In this document: positions 15,171-25,004 of the stretch, piece by piece
Position numbering within the stretch: position 1 is the first letter of the stretch
Layout: every line of letters starts with the position of its first letter
NCBI RefSeq assembly: GCF_002005565.1
Contig: NZ_BDJC01000004.1
Coordinates: 124,001 to 188,000, forward strand
Reading direction: 5' to 3'
Length of the DNA stretch: 64,000 nt
DNA from: Streptomyces sp. JHA26
GTDB taxonomy: Bacteria; Actinomycetota; Actinomycetes; Streptomycetales; Streptomycetaceae
Program-made: the position numbers and the translations under genes
Notes under the pieces: model-generated
The model's input: only the letters and a program-made list of their open reading frames with translations
The model's database searches: none
What the model was told of the DNA's origin: nothing

Positions 15171-15659
15171 GTGCGGACCTACTCTCGGGTTGTGCCTAGG
15201 GCGTCTGGCCGAGTTCTTGTTGTGGACGACAACAAGGTCATCCGGCAGCTGATCAGGGTCAATCTCGAGCTGGAGGGCTTCGAGGTCGTGACCGCGGCCG
15301 ATGGTGTCGAGTGTCTGGAAGTGATCCATCAGGTGCGGCCCGACGCCGTCACGCTGGACGTGGTCATGCCGCGGCTGGACGGGCTCCGGACCGCCGCGCG
15401 GCTGCGTGCGGATCCCCGGACCCGGGACCTTCCCCTCGCCATCGTCAGTGCCACCTCCCAGTACGAGGTCGGCGCCGGAGGCGAAGGCGGTGCCGGTGTC
15501 GGTATCGGTGTCGACGGTGGTGTCGACGCCTTTCTGTCCAAGCCCTTCGAGCCCGCCGAGCTCGTCACCCTCGTACGGCGGTTGGTCGAGGGGCGGGGCG
15601 ATGTCTTCAGGGGGGCCGGGGAGAGCGAGGCGTCCGCTCAGGCCGAGTCGGCCGGGTAG
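15171..15659 (+). CDS. Single-domain response regulator (receiver protein)
   Basis: This stand-alone CheY-like receiver has the acidic pair VVDDN, a phospho-acceptor Asp in TLDVVMPRLDG and a conserved Lys in LSKPFEP. There is no output domain. The start is either the GTG at 15171 or the GTG at 15192, which begins at VPRASGRVLVVDD; the latter is closer to what I remember of relatives. A Gly-rich insertion (YEVGAGGEGGAGVGIG, then VDGGVDAFL) between strands 4 and 5 looks like a local expansion. There is no adjacent kinase. It lies between tRNA-Arg and nrtL as in other streptomycetes. Confidence 0.85.
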   Translation: MRTYSRVVPRASGRVLVVDDNKVIRQLIRVNLELEGFEVVTAADGVECLEVIHQVRPDAVTLDVVMPRLDGLRTAARLRADPRTRDLPLAIVSATSQYEVGAGGEGGAGVGIGVDGGVDAFLSKPFEPAELVTLVRRLVEGRGDVFRGAGESEASAQAESAG

Positions 15660-15753
15660 TCGCTCCGCGTGTTCCCCCGTGGGCCGTCCACATCCCGGGA
15701 CTGCGGTCAAACGGGTTCGCCTACCCACCCCCCTCCTCCCCTACGCTTGACCC

Positions 15754-16809
15754 GTGACCCCCGTAGAGCTCTCCCGCACCGTGCTGCACGCGGTGCGTCG
15801 CGCCGTCGACGCGGGTGAGCTCGAGGTGGCCGTTCCCGAGCGGGCCGTGGTCGCTCCGCCGGGGCCCGGGGGGTGCGGCGACTACGCCACCACCATCGCC
15901 CTCCAGCTCGCCCGGTCGGCCGGGCAGCCGCCCCGCCGGGTCGCCGAGGTGCTGCGGCCGTATCTCGCGGACGCCGACGGCATCACGGACGTCGTCCTCA
16001 CCGGGCCCGGGTTCCTCAACATCAGCCTCCACGGCACCGCCCCCGTCGCCCTCGTCGAGGAGATCCTGCGGCGCGGCACCCGCTACGGGTACGCCGACGG
16101 GCCCACCGGCCGGGTCGTGCAGCTGCACTGCCCCCACGACCTCCGTGCCGTGGTCGTCGCCGAGGCGGCCGCCCGCGTCCTCCGCTCCCAGGGCGCCCTC
16201 GTCCGCACGAGCTGCGCGGCCCCCCTCGCCCCCGAGTGGACCGCCGCCCTCGGCGTACGCGTCGACGCCGCCGGGCCGGCGCCCGCGGAGCTCGCCGTGA
16301 CCGTCCGGCCCGTCCCCGCCCCCGGTGATCCCGACCCCCTCCGCCTCGGTCGCGACGCCGGCCGCTGGGCCCTGCTCCACCCCGCCCCCCACGACCGGCC
16401 CCGTACCGGCGACGAGCACCTCGTCCAGCGCGAGGGCAACCCGCTCTTCCGTGTCCGGTACGCCCACGCCCGCACCCGCGCGCTCACCCGGAACGCCGCC
16501 GACCTGGGGTTCACCGCCGAGCCCGCCCCCCTCGCGGCCGAGCCCGCCCCCCAGGACCTCCTCACCGCCCTCGCCGACCATCCCCGCGTCCTCGCCGCCG
16601 CGGCCGAGCACCGCGCCCCCGACCGGCTCGCCCGGCACCTCGTCGCCGTCGCCGACGCCGTGCTGCCCTTCCTGCCGGCCGTGCTCCCGCGCGGGGCGGA
16701 GAAACCCTCGGCCGCCCACCGCGCCCGGCTCGCGCTCGCCGAAGCCGCCGGGACGGTGCTGGCCGGCGGCCTGTCCCTGCTCGGTATCGACGCACCCGAC
16801 CATCTCTGA
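15754..16809 (+). CDS. nrtL: ArgS-related anticodon-binding protein NrtL
   Basis: This 351-residue protein resembles arginyl-tRNA synthetase at both ends but lacks the catalytic core. The N-terminal part (GDYATTIALQLAR, GPGFLNISL) equals the ArgS additional domain. The C-terminal part (RVRYAHARTRALTRNAADLGF and later helices) equals the DALR anticodon domain. No HIGH or KMSKS sequence is present, so it cannot aminoacylate. A tRNA-binding role is inferred. It stands next to a tRNA-Arg gene and directly before lysA (18 bp), with which it is probably cotranscribed. Confidence 0.85.
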   Translation: MTPVELSRTVLHAVRRAVDAGELEVAVPERAVVAPPGPGGCGDYATTIALQLARSAGQPPRRVAEVLRPYLADADGITDVVLTGPGFLNISLHGTAPVALVEEILRRGTRYGYADGPTGRVVQLHCPHDLRAVVVAEAAARVLRSQGALVRTSCAAPLAPEWTAALGVRVDAAGPAPAELAVTVRPVPAPGDPDPLRLGRDAGRWALLHPAPHDRPRTGDEHLVQREGNPLFRVRYAHARTRALTRNAADLGFTAEPAPLAAEPAPQDLLTALADHPRVLAAAAEHRAPDRLARHLVAVADAVLPFLPAVLPRGAEKPSAAHRARLALAEAAGTVLAGGLSLLGIDAPDHL

Positions 16810-16827
16810 GAGAGCCCTGAAGACGCC

Positions 16828-18219
16828 ATGAGCCGTTCCGCACACCCCGCCGGGCCCCGTCACGCCGACGTCCTCCCCGAGGGGCACTACACCGCGCCGC
16901 CCGCCGACCTCAACGTCCTCGACCCCAAGGTCTGGGCCCGGACCGTCACCCGCGACGCGGACGGCGCCGTCACCGTCGGCGGGGTTCCCGTGACGCGGCT
17001 CGCCGAGGAGTACGGCACCCCCGCCTACGTCCTCGACGAGGCCGACTTCCGGGACCGGGCGCGGGCCTGGCGCACCGCCTTCGGTGCCGACGCCGACGTC
17101 TTCTACGCGGGCAAGGCCTTCCTGTCCCGGGCCGTGGTGCGGTGGCTGGAGGAGGAGGGGCTGAACCTCGACGTGTGCTCCGGGGGCGAGCTGGCCACCG
17201 CGCTCTCCGCCGGGATGCCGGCCGAGCGCATCGCCTTCCACGGCAACAACAAGAGCGTGCCGGAGATCCGGCGGGCCGTCGAGGCCGGGGTCGGACGGAT
17301 CGTGCTCGACTCCTTCCAGGAGATCGTCCGCGTCGCCCACGTCGCGCAGGAGCTCGGCAGGCGCCAGCGCGTGCAGATCCGCATCACCGTCGGCGTCGAG
17401 GCCCATACGCACGAGTTCATCGCCACCGCCCACGAGGACCAGAAGTTCGGCATCCCGCTGGCCGGCGGGCAGGCCGCCGAGGCCGTGCGGCGGGCGCTGC
17501 AGCTCGACGGGCTCGAGGTCATCGGGATCCACTCCCACATCGGGTCGCAGATCTTCGACATGTCGGGCTTCGAGGTCGCCGCGCACCGCGTCGTCGGGCT
17601 GCTGAAGGACATCCGTGACGAGCACGGCGTCGAGCTGCCCGAGATCGACCTCGGCGGCGGCCTCGGGATCGCGTACACCAGCGACGACGACCCCCGCGAG
17701 CCGCACGAGATCGCCAAGGCGCTGACCGAGATCGTCACCAGGGAGTGCGAGGCCGCCCGGCTCACCACCCCGCGCATCTCCGTCGAGCCCGGGCGGGCCA
17801 TCGTCGGGCCCACCGCCTTCACGCTCTACGAGGTCGGCACGATCAAGCCGCTGGAGGGGCTGCGCACGTACGTCTCCGTCGACGGCGGCATGTCGGACAA
17901 CATCCGCACCGCGCTGTACGACGCCGAGTACAGCGTCGCCCTCGTCTCCCGCACCTCCGACGCGGAGCCCATGCTCGCCCGGGTCGTGGGCAAGCACTGC
18001 GAGAGCGGTGACATCGTGGTCAAGGACGCCTTCCTGCCGGGCGACCTGGCACCGGGCGACCTCATCGCCGTACCCGCCACCGGGGCGTACTGCCGGTCCA
18101 TGGCCAGCAACTACAACCACGTGCTGCGGCCGCCGGTCGTCGCCGTGCGCGACGGCGAGGCGCGCGTCATCGTCCGGCGGGAGACGGAGGAGGACCTGCT
18201 GCGTCTCGACGTCGGATGA
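16828..18219 (+). CDS. lysA: Diaminopimelate decarboxylase
   Basis: LysA converts meso-diaminopimelate to L-lysine with PLP, the last lysine step. Of 463 residues, the PLP Lys is K96 (FYAGKAFLS). Also visible are HSHIGSQIF (nt about 17530-17556), GGGLGIAY and EPGRAIVGP. The catalytic-Cys region [10 protein letters not shown] lies near the C-terminus, typical of fold-III decarboxylases. It follows nrtL and precedes hom, grouping aspartate-family genes. Its length is normal and its start has a GAGAG-type site upstream. Confidence 0.97.
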   Translation: MSRSAHPAGPRHADVLPEGHYTAPPADLNVLDPKVWARTVTRDADGAVTVGGVPVTRLAEEYGTPAYVLDEADFRDRARAWRTAFGADADVFYAGKAFLSRAVVRWLEEEGLNLDVCSGGELATALSAGMPAERIAFHGNNKSVPEIRRAVEAGVGRIVLDSFQEIVRVAHVAQELGRRQRVQIRITVGVEAHTHEFIATAHEDQKFGIPLAGGQAAEAVRRALQLDGLEVIGIHSHIGSQIFDMSGFEVAAHRVVGLLKDIRDEHGVELPEIDLGGGLGIAYTSDDDPREPHEIAKALTEIVTRECEAARLTTPRISVEPGRAIVGPTAFTLYEVGTIKPLEGLRTYVSVDGGMSDNIRTALYDAEYSVALVSRTSDAEPMLARVVGKHCESGDIVVKDAFLPGDLAPGDLIAVPATGAYCRSMASNYNHVLRPPVVAVRDGEARVIVRRETEEDLLRLDVG

Positions 18220-18240
18220 GACGTCGCACACGGGGCCGGG

Positions 18241-18302
18241 CCCCGTTGGGCACGGTCCCGCTGGTCACGACCCCGCTGGGCACGGCTCCGTCGGGCACGG
18301 AT
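18241..18302 (+). repeat. Imperfect tandem repeats after lysA
   Basis: About four copies of a 15-16 bp unit occur, CCGNTGGGCACGGNNC-like, one with TGGTCACG. They lie between the lysA stop and the hom leader. No function is evident; they may be part of an mRNA structure or slippage-generated. Confidence 0.55.
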
Positions 18303-18304
18303 CC

Positions 18305-18398
18305 GGTGGAAGATCTTCCGTCCTCCACCCCCGCGAAAATGAAATAAATGTCTCACGATCCGGACGAATCGAAGAAAATCCCGTCCGGTGCATGAGAC
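18305..18398 (+). promoter_or_regulatory. Structured AT-richer leader upstream of hom
   Basis: A 12-bp palindrome GGAAGATCTTCC (18308-18319), within a GGTGGA...TCCACC stem, may terminate lysA. After an AT-rich stretch, GTCTCA (18350-18355) with TGAGAC (18393-18398) and CCGGACG (18360-18366) with CGTCCGG (18382-18388) form a hairpin ending 39 bp before hom. Promoter boxes are not clear. Control of hom by this structure is inference. Confidence 0.5.
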
Positions 18399-18436
18399 TG
18401 GTCCCACCGTAGAAGGTATGAAGGAAACGAGGTCGG

Positions 18437-19729
18437 ATGATGCGTACGCGTCCGCTGAAGGTGGCGCTGCTGGGCTGCGGAGTGGTCGGCTCAGAGGTGG
18501 CGCGCATCATGACGACGCACGCCGACGACCTCGCCGCCCGCATCGGGGCCCCGGTGGAGCTCGCCGGGGTCGCCGTACGCCGGCCCGACCGGGTGCGTGA
18601 GGGCATCGACCCCGCCCTGGTCACCACCGACGCCACCGCCCTCGTCAAGCGCGGGGACATCGACGTGGTCGTCGAGGTCATCGGCGGCATCGAGCCCGCC
18701 CGGACCCTCATCACCACCGCCTTCGAGCACGGCGCCTCCGTCGTCTCCGCCAACAAGGCCCTCCTCGCCCAGGACGGCGCCGCGCTGCACGCCGCGGCGG
18801 ACGCGAACGGCAAGGACCTCTACTACGAGGCCGCCGTCGCCGGCGCCATCCCGCTGATCCGTCCGTTGCGCGAGTCCCTCGCCGGCGACAAGGTCAACCG
18901 GGTCCTCGGCATCGTCAACGGGACGACCAACTTCATCCTCGACGCCATGGACACCACCGGCGCCGGGTACCAGGAGGCCCTCGACGAGGCCACCGCCCTC
19001 GGGTACGCCGAGGCCGACCCGACCGCCGACGTCGAGGGCTTCGACGCCGCGGCCAAGGCGGCCATCCTCGCCGGGATCGCCTTCCACACGCGCGTGCGCC
19101 TCGACGACGTCCACCGCGAGGGCATGACCGAGGTCACCGCCGCGGACTTCGCCTCCGCCAAGGAGATGGGCTGCACCATCAAGCTGCTCGCCATCTGCGA
19201 GCGGGCCGCGGACGGGGCGTCGGTCACCGCGCGCGTGCACCCCGCGATGATCCCGCTCAGCCACCCGCTGGCGAGCGTGCGCGGGGCCTACAACGCCGTC
19301 TTCGTGGAGTCCGAGGCCGCCGGACAGCTGATGTTCTACGGACCCGGCGCCGGCGGCGCCCCGACCGCGTCCGCCGTGCTCGGCGACCTCGTCGCCGTCT
19401 GCCGCAACCGGATCGGCGGCGCCACCGGCCCCGGCGAGTCCGCCTATGCCGCACTGCCCGTCTCGCCGATGGGCGACGTCGTCACGCGCTACCACATCAG
19501 CCTCGACGTCGCCGACAAACCGGGCGTCCTCGCCCAGGTGGCGACCGTGTTCGCCGAGCACGGTGTCTCCATCGACACCGTGCGGCAGTCGGGCAAGGAC
19601 GGCGAGGCATCCCTCGTCGTCGTCACCCACCGAGCGTCCGACGCCGCCCTCGGCGGCACCGTCGAGGCGCTGCGCAAGCTCGACACCGTGCGGGGTGTCG
19701 CCAGCATCATGCGGGTTGAAGGAGAGTAA
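18437..19729 (+). CDS. hom: Homoserine dehydrogenase
   Basis: This 430-residue NAD(P)-dependent enzyme reduces aspartate semialdehyde to homoserine at the branch to Thr and Met. It has a Rossmann motif LLGCGVVGSEVA (residues about 9-20), the NGTTNFIL region and catalytic Lys/Asp residues in the middle. A C-terminal ACT domain (about residues 353-425, HISLDVADKPGVLAQVATVF) mediates Thr feedback in this family. Two ATGs overlap at the start (18437 and 18440), and the first is taken. A 6-bp gap to thrC indicates an operon. Confidence 0.97.
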   Translation: MMRTRPLKVALLGCGVVGSEVARIMTTHADDLAARIGAPVELAGVAVRRPDRVREGIDPALVTTDATALVKRGDIDVVVEVIGGIEPARTLITTAFEHGASVVSANKALLAQDGAALHAAADANGKDLYYEAAVAGAIPLIRPLRESLAGDKVNRVLGIVNGTTNFILDAMDTTGAGYQEALDEATALGYAEADPTADVEGFDAAAKAAILAGIAFHTRVRLDDVHREGMTEVTAADFASAKEMGCTIKLLAICERAADGASVTARVHPAMIPLSHPLASVRGAYNAVFVESEAAGQLMFYGPGAGGAPTASAVLGDLVAVCRNRIGGATGPGESAYAALPVSPMGDVVTRYHISLDVADKPGVLAQVATVFAEHGVSIDTVRQSGKDGEASLVVVTHRASDAALGGTVEALRKLDTVRGVASIMRVEGE

Positions 19730-19735
19730 CCAGCA

Positions 19736-20794
19736 ATGACCCACCAGTGGCGCGGAATCATCGAGGAGTACCGGGACAGGCTGCCGGTCTCCGACAGCAC
19801 GCCCGTCGTGACGCTCCGTGAGGGCGGCACGCCGCTCGTGCCCGCGCAGGTGCTCTCCGAGCGCACGGGCTGCGAGGTCCACCTCAAGGTGGAGGGCGCG
19901 AACCCGACCGGGTCCTTCAAGGACCGCGGCATGACCATGGCCATCAGCAAGGCCAAGGAGGAGGGCGCGCAGGCCGTCATCTGCGCCTCCACGGGCAACA
20001 CGTCCGCCTCCGCCGCCGCGTACGGCGTGCGGGCCGGGATGGTCTCCGCCGTCCTCGTGCCGCAGGGCAAGATCGCGCTCGGCAAGATGGGCCAGGCCCT
20101 CGTGCACGGCGCGAAGATCCTCCAGGTCGACGGCAACTTCGACGACTGCCTCACGCTCGCTCGCGCGCTGAGCGACAACTACCCCGTGGCGCTGGTCAAT
20201 TCGGTCAACCCGGTACGTATCGAGGGCCAGAAGACGGCCGCCTTCGAGATCGTGGACATGCTCGGCGACGCCCCCGACGTCCACGTCCTGCCGGTCGGCA
20301 ACGCGGGCAACATCACCGCGTACTGGAAGGGCTACAAGGAGTACGCCGCGGACGGGGTCAGCACCCGCAAGCCCCGCATGTGGGGCTTCCAGGCCTCCGG
20401 CAGCGCCCCGATCGTGCGCGGCGAGGTCGTCAAGGACCCGTCGACCATCGCCACCGCCATCCGCATCGGCAACCCCGCCTCGTGGGACTTCGCGCTCGCC
20501 GCGCGGGACGAGTCCGGTGGTGCCATCGACGAGGTGACGGACCGTGAGATCCTGCGCGCCTACCGGCTGTTGGCCTCCCAGGAGGGCGTCTTCGTCGAGC
20601 CCGCGTCCGCCGCGTCGGTGGCCGGTCTGCTGAAGGCCGCCGAGCAGGGCAAGGTCGACCCGGGCCAGCGCATCGTGTGCACCGTCACCGGCAACGGACT
20701 GAAGGACCCGGACTGGGCCGTCGCCGGCGCCCCCCAGCCCGTCACCGTCCCGGTCGACGCGGCCACCGCGGCCGAGCGCCTCGGCCTCGTCTGA
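19736..20794 (+). CDS. thrC: Threonine synthase
   Basis: This 352-residue PLP enzyme converts O-phosphohomoserine to threonine. The PLP Lys is K62 in [12 protein letters not shown], followed by [13 protein letters not shown] and [10 protein letters not shown] for phosphate binding. It belongs to the short bacterial class typical of Actinobacteria. GAGAGTAA lies upstream and it is 6 bp after hom. A strong hairpin follows the stop, so thrB has its own promoter region. Confidence 0.97.
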   Translation: MTHQWRGIIEEYRDRLPVSDSTPVVTLREGGTPLVPAQVLSERTGCEVHLKVEGANPTGSFKDRGMTMAISKAKEEGAQAVICASTGNTSASAAAYGVRAGMVSAVLVPQGKIALGKMGQALVHGAKILQVDGNFDDCLTLARALSDNYPVALVNSVNPVRIEGQKTAAFEIVDMLGDAPDVHVLPVGNAGNITAYWKGYKEYAADGVSTRKPRMWGFQASGSAPIVRGEVVKDPSTIATAIRIGNPASWDFALAARDESGGAIDEVTDREILRAYRLLASQEGVFVEPASAASVAGLLKAAEQGKVDPGQRIVCTVTGNGLKDPDWAVAGAPQPVTVPVDAATAAERLGLV

Positions 20795-21209
20795 GAACGC
20801 GCCCGACCCCTCGGCGCCCGGGGTGCCCGGCCGCCGAGGGGGTGGGCGCCCCGGGCGGGGCGGTCCCGGCCGCCCCGCCGACGGCAGAACGCGCCGTTCC
20901 CACCGGCGCGAACGGGCGTAAGCGACGTCCAGCCGGGAAGGCCCTTGACGGGGGGTGCACAGGGGGCTTACGACACGCATCGTGCGCCTCCCGTGCGCCC
21001 TATGTCGCCACAGAACCTTCCTTCGATAGGCTGTACTGAACCCGCCCGCCGCATATGCCGCGGTACCGCGCTGTCTCCGCGGTCGGCACGCGGCAGCGGT
21101 GCGGTCGCCCGTCCGGCAGGAGGCGGCGGCCCCGAGAGGTCCTGTTCGTCACCGAATGCCGATCGAACGTCATTCGACAACCACGCAGCTCAAGGAGAGT
21201 CATCGAGCG
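20795..21209 (+). promoter_or_regulatory. thrC-thrB intergenic region with terminator and candidate promoter
   Basis: The gap holds the terminator CCCCTCGGCG (20807-20816) with CGCCGAGGGG (20832-20841). It also holds a candidate promoter for thrB, TTGACG (20945-20950), 17 bp, TTACGA (20968-20973). AAGGAGAG (21192-21199) is the thrB ribosome site. No gene is seen. Confidence 0.5.
20807..20841 (+). terminator. Terminator after thrC
   Basis: A perfect 10-bp stem (20807-20816 with 20832-20841), 15-base loop, lies 12 bp after the thrC stop. A second GC-rich dyad (GGGGCGG with CCGCCCC) follows near 20857-20878. There is no U-tract. Confidence 0.65.
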
Positions 21210-22139
21210 ATGGCCGGTCCCGCCTTCCGCGCCGCCGCCGTCCGGGTGCGCGTCCCCGCCACCAGCGCCAACCTCGGCCCGGGCTTCGACGCCTTCGGCC
21301 TCGCGCTGGGCTTGTACGACGACGTGGTCGTCCGGGTGGCCGACTCCGGGCTGCACATCGACATCGCGGGTGAAGGCAGCGAGACGCTGCCGCGCGACGA
21401 GAAGCACCTCCTCGTACGCTCCCTGCGCACCGCCTTCGACCTCCTCGGCGGACAGCCGCGCGGCCTGGAGATCGTCTGCGCCAACCGCATCCCGCACGGC
21501 CGCGGCCTCGGTTCCTCCTCCGCCGCCATCTGCGCCGGCATCGTCGCCGCCCGCGCGGTGACCATAGGCGGCGAGTCCCGCCTCGACACCGCCGCGCTGC
21601 TCGACCTCGCCACCGAGATCGAGGGCCACCCCGACAACGTGGCGGCCTGCCTGCTGGGCGGCTTCACCCTGTCGTGGATGGAGGCCGGCGCCGCCCGGGC
21701 GATCAGGATGGAGCCCGCCGGTTCCATCGTTCCGGTGGTTTTCGTGCCCGGGAAGCCGGTCCTGACGGAGACCGCGCGCGGTCTGCTCCCGCGCACCGTG
21801 CCGCACGTCGACGCCGCCGCCAACGCGGGCCGGGCCGCCCTGCTCGTCGAGGCCCTGACCAGGCGCCCCGAGCTGCTGCTGCCGGCCACCGAGGACCGCC
21901 TCCACCAGGAGTACCGCGCGCCGGCCATGCCGGAGAGCGCCGCGCTGGTGGAGCGGCTGCGCGGCGACGGCATCCCGGCGGTCATCTCCGGTGCCGGCCC
22001 CACGGTGATGGCGCTGGCCGACGCCGGCACGGCCGACAAGGTCGAGGCGCTGGCGGGCGCGGACTGGGCGGCCAACCGGCTGAGCCTGGACCAGCAGGGC
22101 GCCGTCGTCCTGCCACTGGCGACCTCCGGCGACATTTAG
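21210..22139 (+). CDS. thrB: Homoserine kinase
   Basis: This GHMP-family kinase phosphorylates homoserine. It has 309 residues from the ATG at 21210 (MAGPAFRAAAV), chosen because AAGGAGAG lies 10 bp before it; the frame stays open upstream. Motifs are PATSANLGPGFDAFG (N-terminal GHMP motif), GRGLGSSSAAI (ATP-binding loop) and SGAGPTVMAL (C-terminal GHMP motif). It supplies the substrate of ThrC next door. Confidence 0.96.
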   Translation: MAGPAFRAAAVRVRVPATSANLGPGFDAFGLALGLYDDVVVRVADSGLHIDIAGEGSETLPRDEKHLLVRSLRTAFDLLGGQPRGLEIVCANRIPHGRGLGSSSAAICAGIVAARAVTIGGESRLDTAALLDLATEIEGHPDNVAACLLGGFTLSWMEAGAARAIRMEPAGSIVPVVFVPGKPVLTETARGLLPRTVPHVDAAANAGRAALLVEALTRRPELLLPATEDRLHQEYRAPAMPESAALVERLRGDGIPAVISGAGPTVMALADAGTADKVEALAGADWAANRLSLDQQGAVVLPLATSGDI

Positions 22140-22566
22140 GCGCGTACGGTTGCCGATTCGAGAGGGGGAATGTTTGTTGGATCCGGTAGTGTTAATCTCA
22201 AGTCTGCACCCGACCCCACCATGGCGAGGTGCCTCGTGTCCCCGTCCGGGACAGACATTCTTCCGGGAGCCCCCCAAGCCGCATTGTGTGCTCGACGTCG
22301 TACGTCATCGGTACGGCCGACACGGACACTGAGCGGCCCACCGGTGGGGGTACCCCCTCCGGGGGAGCTTCGGAACCGGTGCGACCACACCGCGTGACAC
22401 CGACACCGGGTGCCACGGCCAGGGGAAGCGCCATCACCAGATATTTCCTCCGCCGATTCGGCGGACCACCGCCCCGGCACGGTTCACACAGCAAGGACCG
22501 AAGCCGGACAGCACAACCGGTCGCCGAGCCAGACAGGCCGACGTCCGCTCCAGGGAAGGACCCTTC
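22140..22566 (+). promoter_or_regulatory. Long leader of rho
   Basis: The 427-bp leader contains a -10-like TAGTGT (22187-22192) without a convincing -35 box. A short in-frame uORF-like stretch starts ATG GCG AGG at 22221. A palindromic block TGGGGGTACCCCC...GGGGGAGC (22344-22368) also occurs. Long leaders of rho are often autoregulatory, because Rho acts on its own unstructured leader; whether that applies here is inference. No gene is called in it. Confidence 0.45.
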
Positions 22567-24624
22567 GTGAGCGACACCACCGATCTGATGGGCGCACGTG
22601 TCGAGGAGACCGCTGCCGCGCCCGCCACGGACGCCTCCGCGCCTGCCACCGGTGCCGGCTCCCGGCGGCGCCGCGGTACCGGCCTCGAGGGCATGGTGCT
22701 GGCCGAACTGCAGCAGGTCGCCTCGGGCCTCGGCATCAGGGGCACCGCGCGGATGCGCAAGAGCCAGCTGATCGAGGTCATCAAGGAAGCGCAGGCCGCG
22801 GGGGGAGCCCCCGCCAAGGCCGCGCCCGCCGCGGACGCCGCCGGCGAGACCAAGCCGAAGCGCCGCGCCACCTCCCGGACCCGTACGGGCGACGAGGGCA
22901 CCGCCGAGAAGGCGGAGAAGGCCGGCAAGGCCGAGAAGAGGGCGGACCGGACGGCCGCCGACAAGGCCGTGGCCCAGCAGCAGATCGAGATCCCCGGTCA
23001 GCCCTCCCCGAAGGCGTCGGCCGCCGCCGACCAGTCGGGTGCCCCCTCCGACGACGCCCCCTCCGAGCGCCGCCGCCGCCGGGCCACCGCCGACGCCGGA
23101 AGCCCGGCCGCCGCCGACACGGCCGCCGCCGAGGTCAGGAGCGAGCCGAGGAACGACTCCTCCGCGCAGCAGCAGTCCCAGGGCCAGCAGCAGGGCGACG
23201 GGCGGGGCGACGCCGGTGACGGCGCCGAGGGCCGCCGCCGCGACCGCCGTGACCGCGACCGCGACCGCGGGCGTGACCGCGACCGCCGCGGCAAGGGCGA
23301 CGACCAGCAGCAGAACCAGGGCGGCGGTCAGCGCCAGCAGCAGGGCGGCGGGCGCCAGGACCGCCAGCAGCAGGACGACGACGACTTCGACGGCGGCCGC
23401 CGTGGCCGTCGCGGCCGCTACCGCGACCGCCGTGGCCGTCGTGGGCGCGACGAGATCCAGCAGGAGCCGCAGATCAACGAGGACGACGTCCTCATCCCGG
23501 TCGCCGGCATCCTCGACATCCTCGACAACTACGCGTTCATCCGGACCTCCGGCTACCTGCCCGGCCCCAACGACGTGTACGTCTCCCTCGCCCAGGTCCG
23601 CAAGAACGGCCTGCGCAAGGGCGACCACATCACCGGTGCCGTGCGCCAGCCCAAGGAGGGCGAGCGCCGCGAGAAGTTCAACGCGCTGGTCCGCCTGGAC
23701 TCCGTCAACGGCATGGCGCCCGAACACGGCCGCGGACGGCCGGAGTTCAACAAGCTGACGCCGCTGTACCCGCAGGACCGCCTCCGTCTGGAGACGGACC
23801 CCGGCGTCCTCACCACCCGCATCATCGACCTCGTCTCGCCCATCGGCAAGGGCCAGCGCGGTCTGATCGTGGCCCCGCCGAAGACCGGCAAGACCATGAT
23901 CATGCAGGCGGTCGCCAACGCGATCACCCACAACAACCCCGAGTGCCACCTGATGGTCGTCCTCGTCGACGAGCGTCCGGAAGAGGTCACCGACATGCAG
24001 CGGTCGGTGAAGGGCGAGGTCATCTCCTCGACCTTCGACCGCCCGGCCGAGGACCACACCACGGTCGCCGAGCTCGCCATCGAGCGCGCCAAGCGCCTGG
24101 TGGAGCTGGGCCACGACGTCGTCGTGCTGCTCGACTCGATCACGCGTCTGGGCCGTGCGTACAACCTCGCCGCCCCGGCCTCCGGCCGCATCCTGTCCGG
24201 TGGTGTCGACTCGACCGCCCTGTACCCGCCGAAGCGCTTCTTCGGTGCGGCCCGCAACATCGAGGACGGCGGCTCGCTGACCATCCTCGCCACCGCCCTG
24301 GTGGACACCGGGTCCCGCATGGACGAGGTGATCTTCGAGGAGTTCAAGGGCACCGGCAACATGGAGCTCAAGCTCGACCGCAAGCTCGCCGACAAGCGCA
24401 TCTTCCCGGCGGTGGACGTGGACGCGTCCGGCACCCGCAAGGAGGAGATCCTGCTCGGCAGCGACGAGCTGGCCATCGTCTGGAAGCTGCGCCGGGTGCT
24501 GCACGCGCTCGACTCGCAGCAGGCGATCGAACTGCTCCTCGACAAGATGAAGCAGACCAAGTCGAACGCCGAGTTCCTGCTGCAGATCCAGAAGACGACC
24601 CCGACGCCGGGCAACGGCGACTGA
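22567..24624 (+). CDS. rho: Transcription termination factor Rho
   Basis: This hexameric RNA helicase ends transcription at Rho-dependent sites. Its 685 residues include the Rho N-terminal helical part (about 30-70, [18 protein letters not shown]). A long low-complexity insertion (about 75-300) is rich in Arg/Asp/Gln with [18 protein letters not shown] runs. The RNA-binding cold-shock fold follows (about 305-375), then the RecA-type ATPase with Walker A APPKTGKT (nt about 23873-23896). The insertion is typical for Actinobacteria and adds RNA affinity. A GTG start sits after AAGGAC. Its neighbours thrB and the LCP gene are separate. Confidence 0.97.
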   Translation: MSDTTDLMGARVEETAAAPATDASAPATGAGSRRRRGTGLEGMVLAELQQVASGLGIRGTARMRKSQLIEVIKEAQAAGGAPAKAAPAADAAGETKPKRRATSRTRTGDEGTAEKAEKAGKAEKRADRTAADKAVAQQQIEIPGQPSPKASAAADQSGAPSDDAPSERRRRRATADAGSPAAADTAAAEVRSEPRNDSSAQQQSQGQQQGDGRGDAGDGAEGRRRDRRDRDRDRGRDRDRRGKGDDQQQNQGGGQRQQQGGGRQDRQQQDDDDFDGGRRGRRGRYRDRRGRRGRDEIQQEPQINEDDVLIPVAGILDILDNYAFIRTSGYLPGPNDVYVSLAQVRKNGLRKGDHITGAVRQPKEGERREKFNALVRLDSVNGMAPEHGRGRPEFNKLTPLYPQDRLRLETDPGVLTTRIIDLVSPIGKGQRGLIVAPPKTGKTMIMQAVANAITHNNPECHLMVVLVDERPEEVTDMQRSVKGEVISSTFDRPAEDHTTVAELAIERAKRLVELGHDVVVLLDSITRLGRAYNLAAPASGRILSGGVDSTALYPPKRFFGAARNIEDGGSLTILATALVDTGSRMDEVIFEEFKGTGNMELKLDRKLADKRIFPAVDVDASGTRKEEILLGSDELAIVWKLRRVLHALDSQQAIELLLDKMKQTKSNAEFLLQIQKTTPTPGNGD

Positions 24625-24642
24625 CGTCTTCGCACCTCCACC

Positions 24643-24678
24643 GGGCCGCCCCCGTCACACCCGTGACGGGGGCGGCCC
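24643..24678 (+). terminator. Terminator after rho
   Basis: A 16-bp perfect stem (24643-24658 with 24663-24678, GGGCCGCCCCCGTCAC arm) has a 4-base loop, 18 bp after the rho stop. The rest of the gap up to 25004 has no gene; GAGGAGC before 25005 is a ribosome site. Confidence 0.8.
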
Positions 24679-25004
24679 TGTGCGTTGCCCCGGACGGGGC
24701 ACGGCCGTGCCCCCCGGCGGGGCCGGCACCGCGATCTTCGCCACAGCCGTGAGGACCGGCCGCGGTCTCGGCCGGTCCGACGGCATCGGCCGAAACCGCA
24801 GGTGACCGCGGAGATCGCGGCCGGTCCGGACACGCTGCGTGCCCGGCGCGCCACACGTCGGTCACAGAGTGCTGTGCAACCCTGTCCCGAGTTCCGCCGT
24901 CCGACACACGGAGGGACGATGGTGGGGAAACGGCGGCGAACCGCCGCGACCGCACCGACCCCGAGCGCAGGGGGTAATCCGACCGGACGAGAACCGAGGA
25001 GCAC
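24679..25004 (+). other. Gap between rho and the LCP gene
   Basis: No gene, tRNA or clear repeat is seen in this 326-bp stretch beyond the rho terminator. A possible ribosome site (GAGGAG) precedes the LCP start. A start codon at 24919 is out of frame with the LCP gene and lacks conservation clues. Confidence 0.4.

Noticed and set aside
15721..18231. 836-residue open frame on the minus strand
   Set aside because: It lies antisense to nrtL and lysA and has low-complexity Gly/Asp/Glu composition typical of GC-codon shadows.
18241..18302. CRISPR-like short repeats
   Set aside because: The units are 15-16 bp, contiguous and imperfect with no spacers and no cas genes.
18491..20980. 829-residue open frame on the minus strand
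   Set aside because: It is antisense to hom and thrC, which are certain, and has no recognisable motif.
22150..22332. 60-residue frame in the rho leader as a gene
   Set aside because: It has no family features and no good ribosome site; it is kept only as part of the leader.
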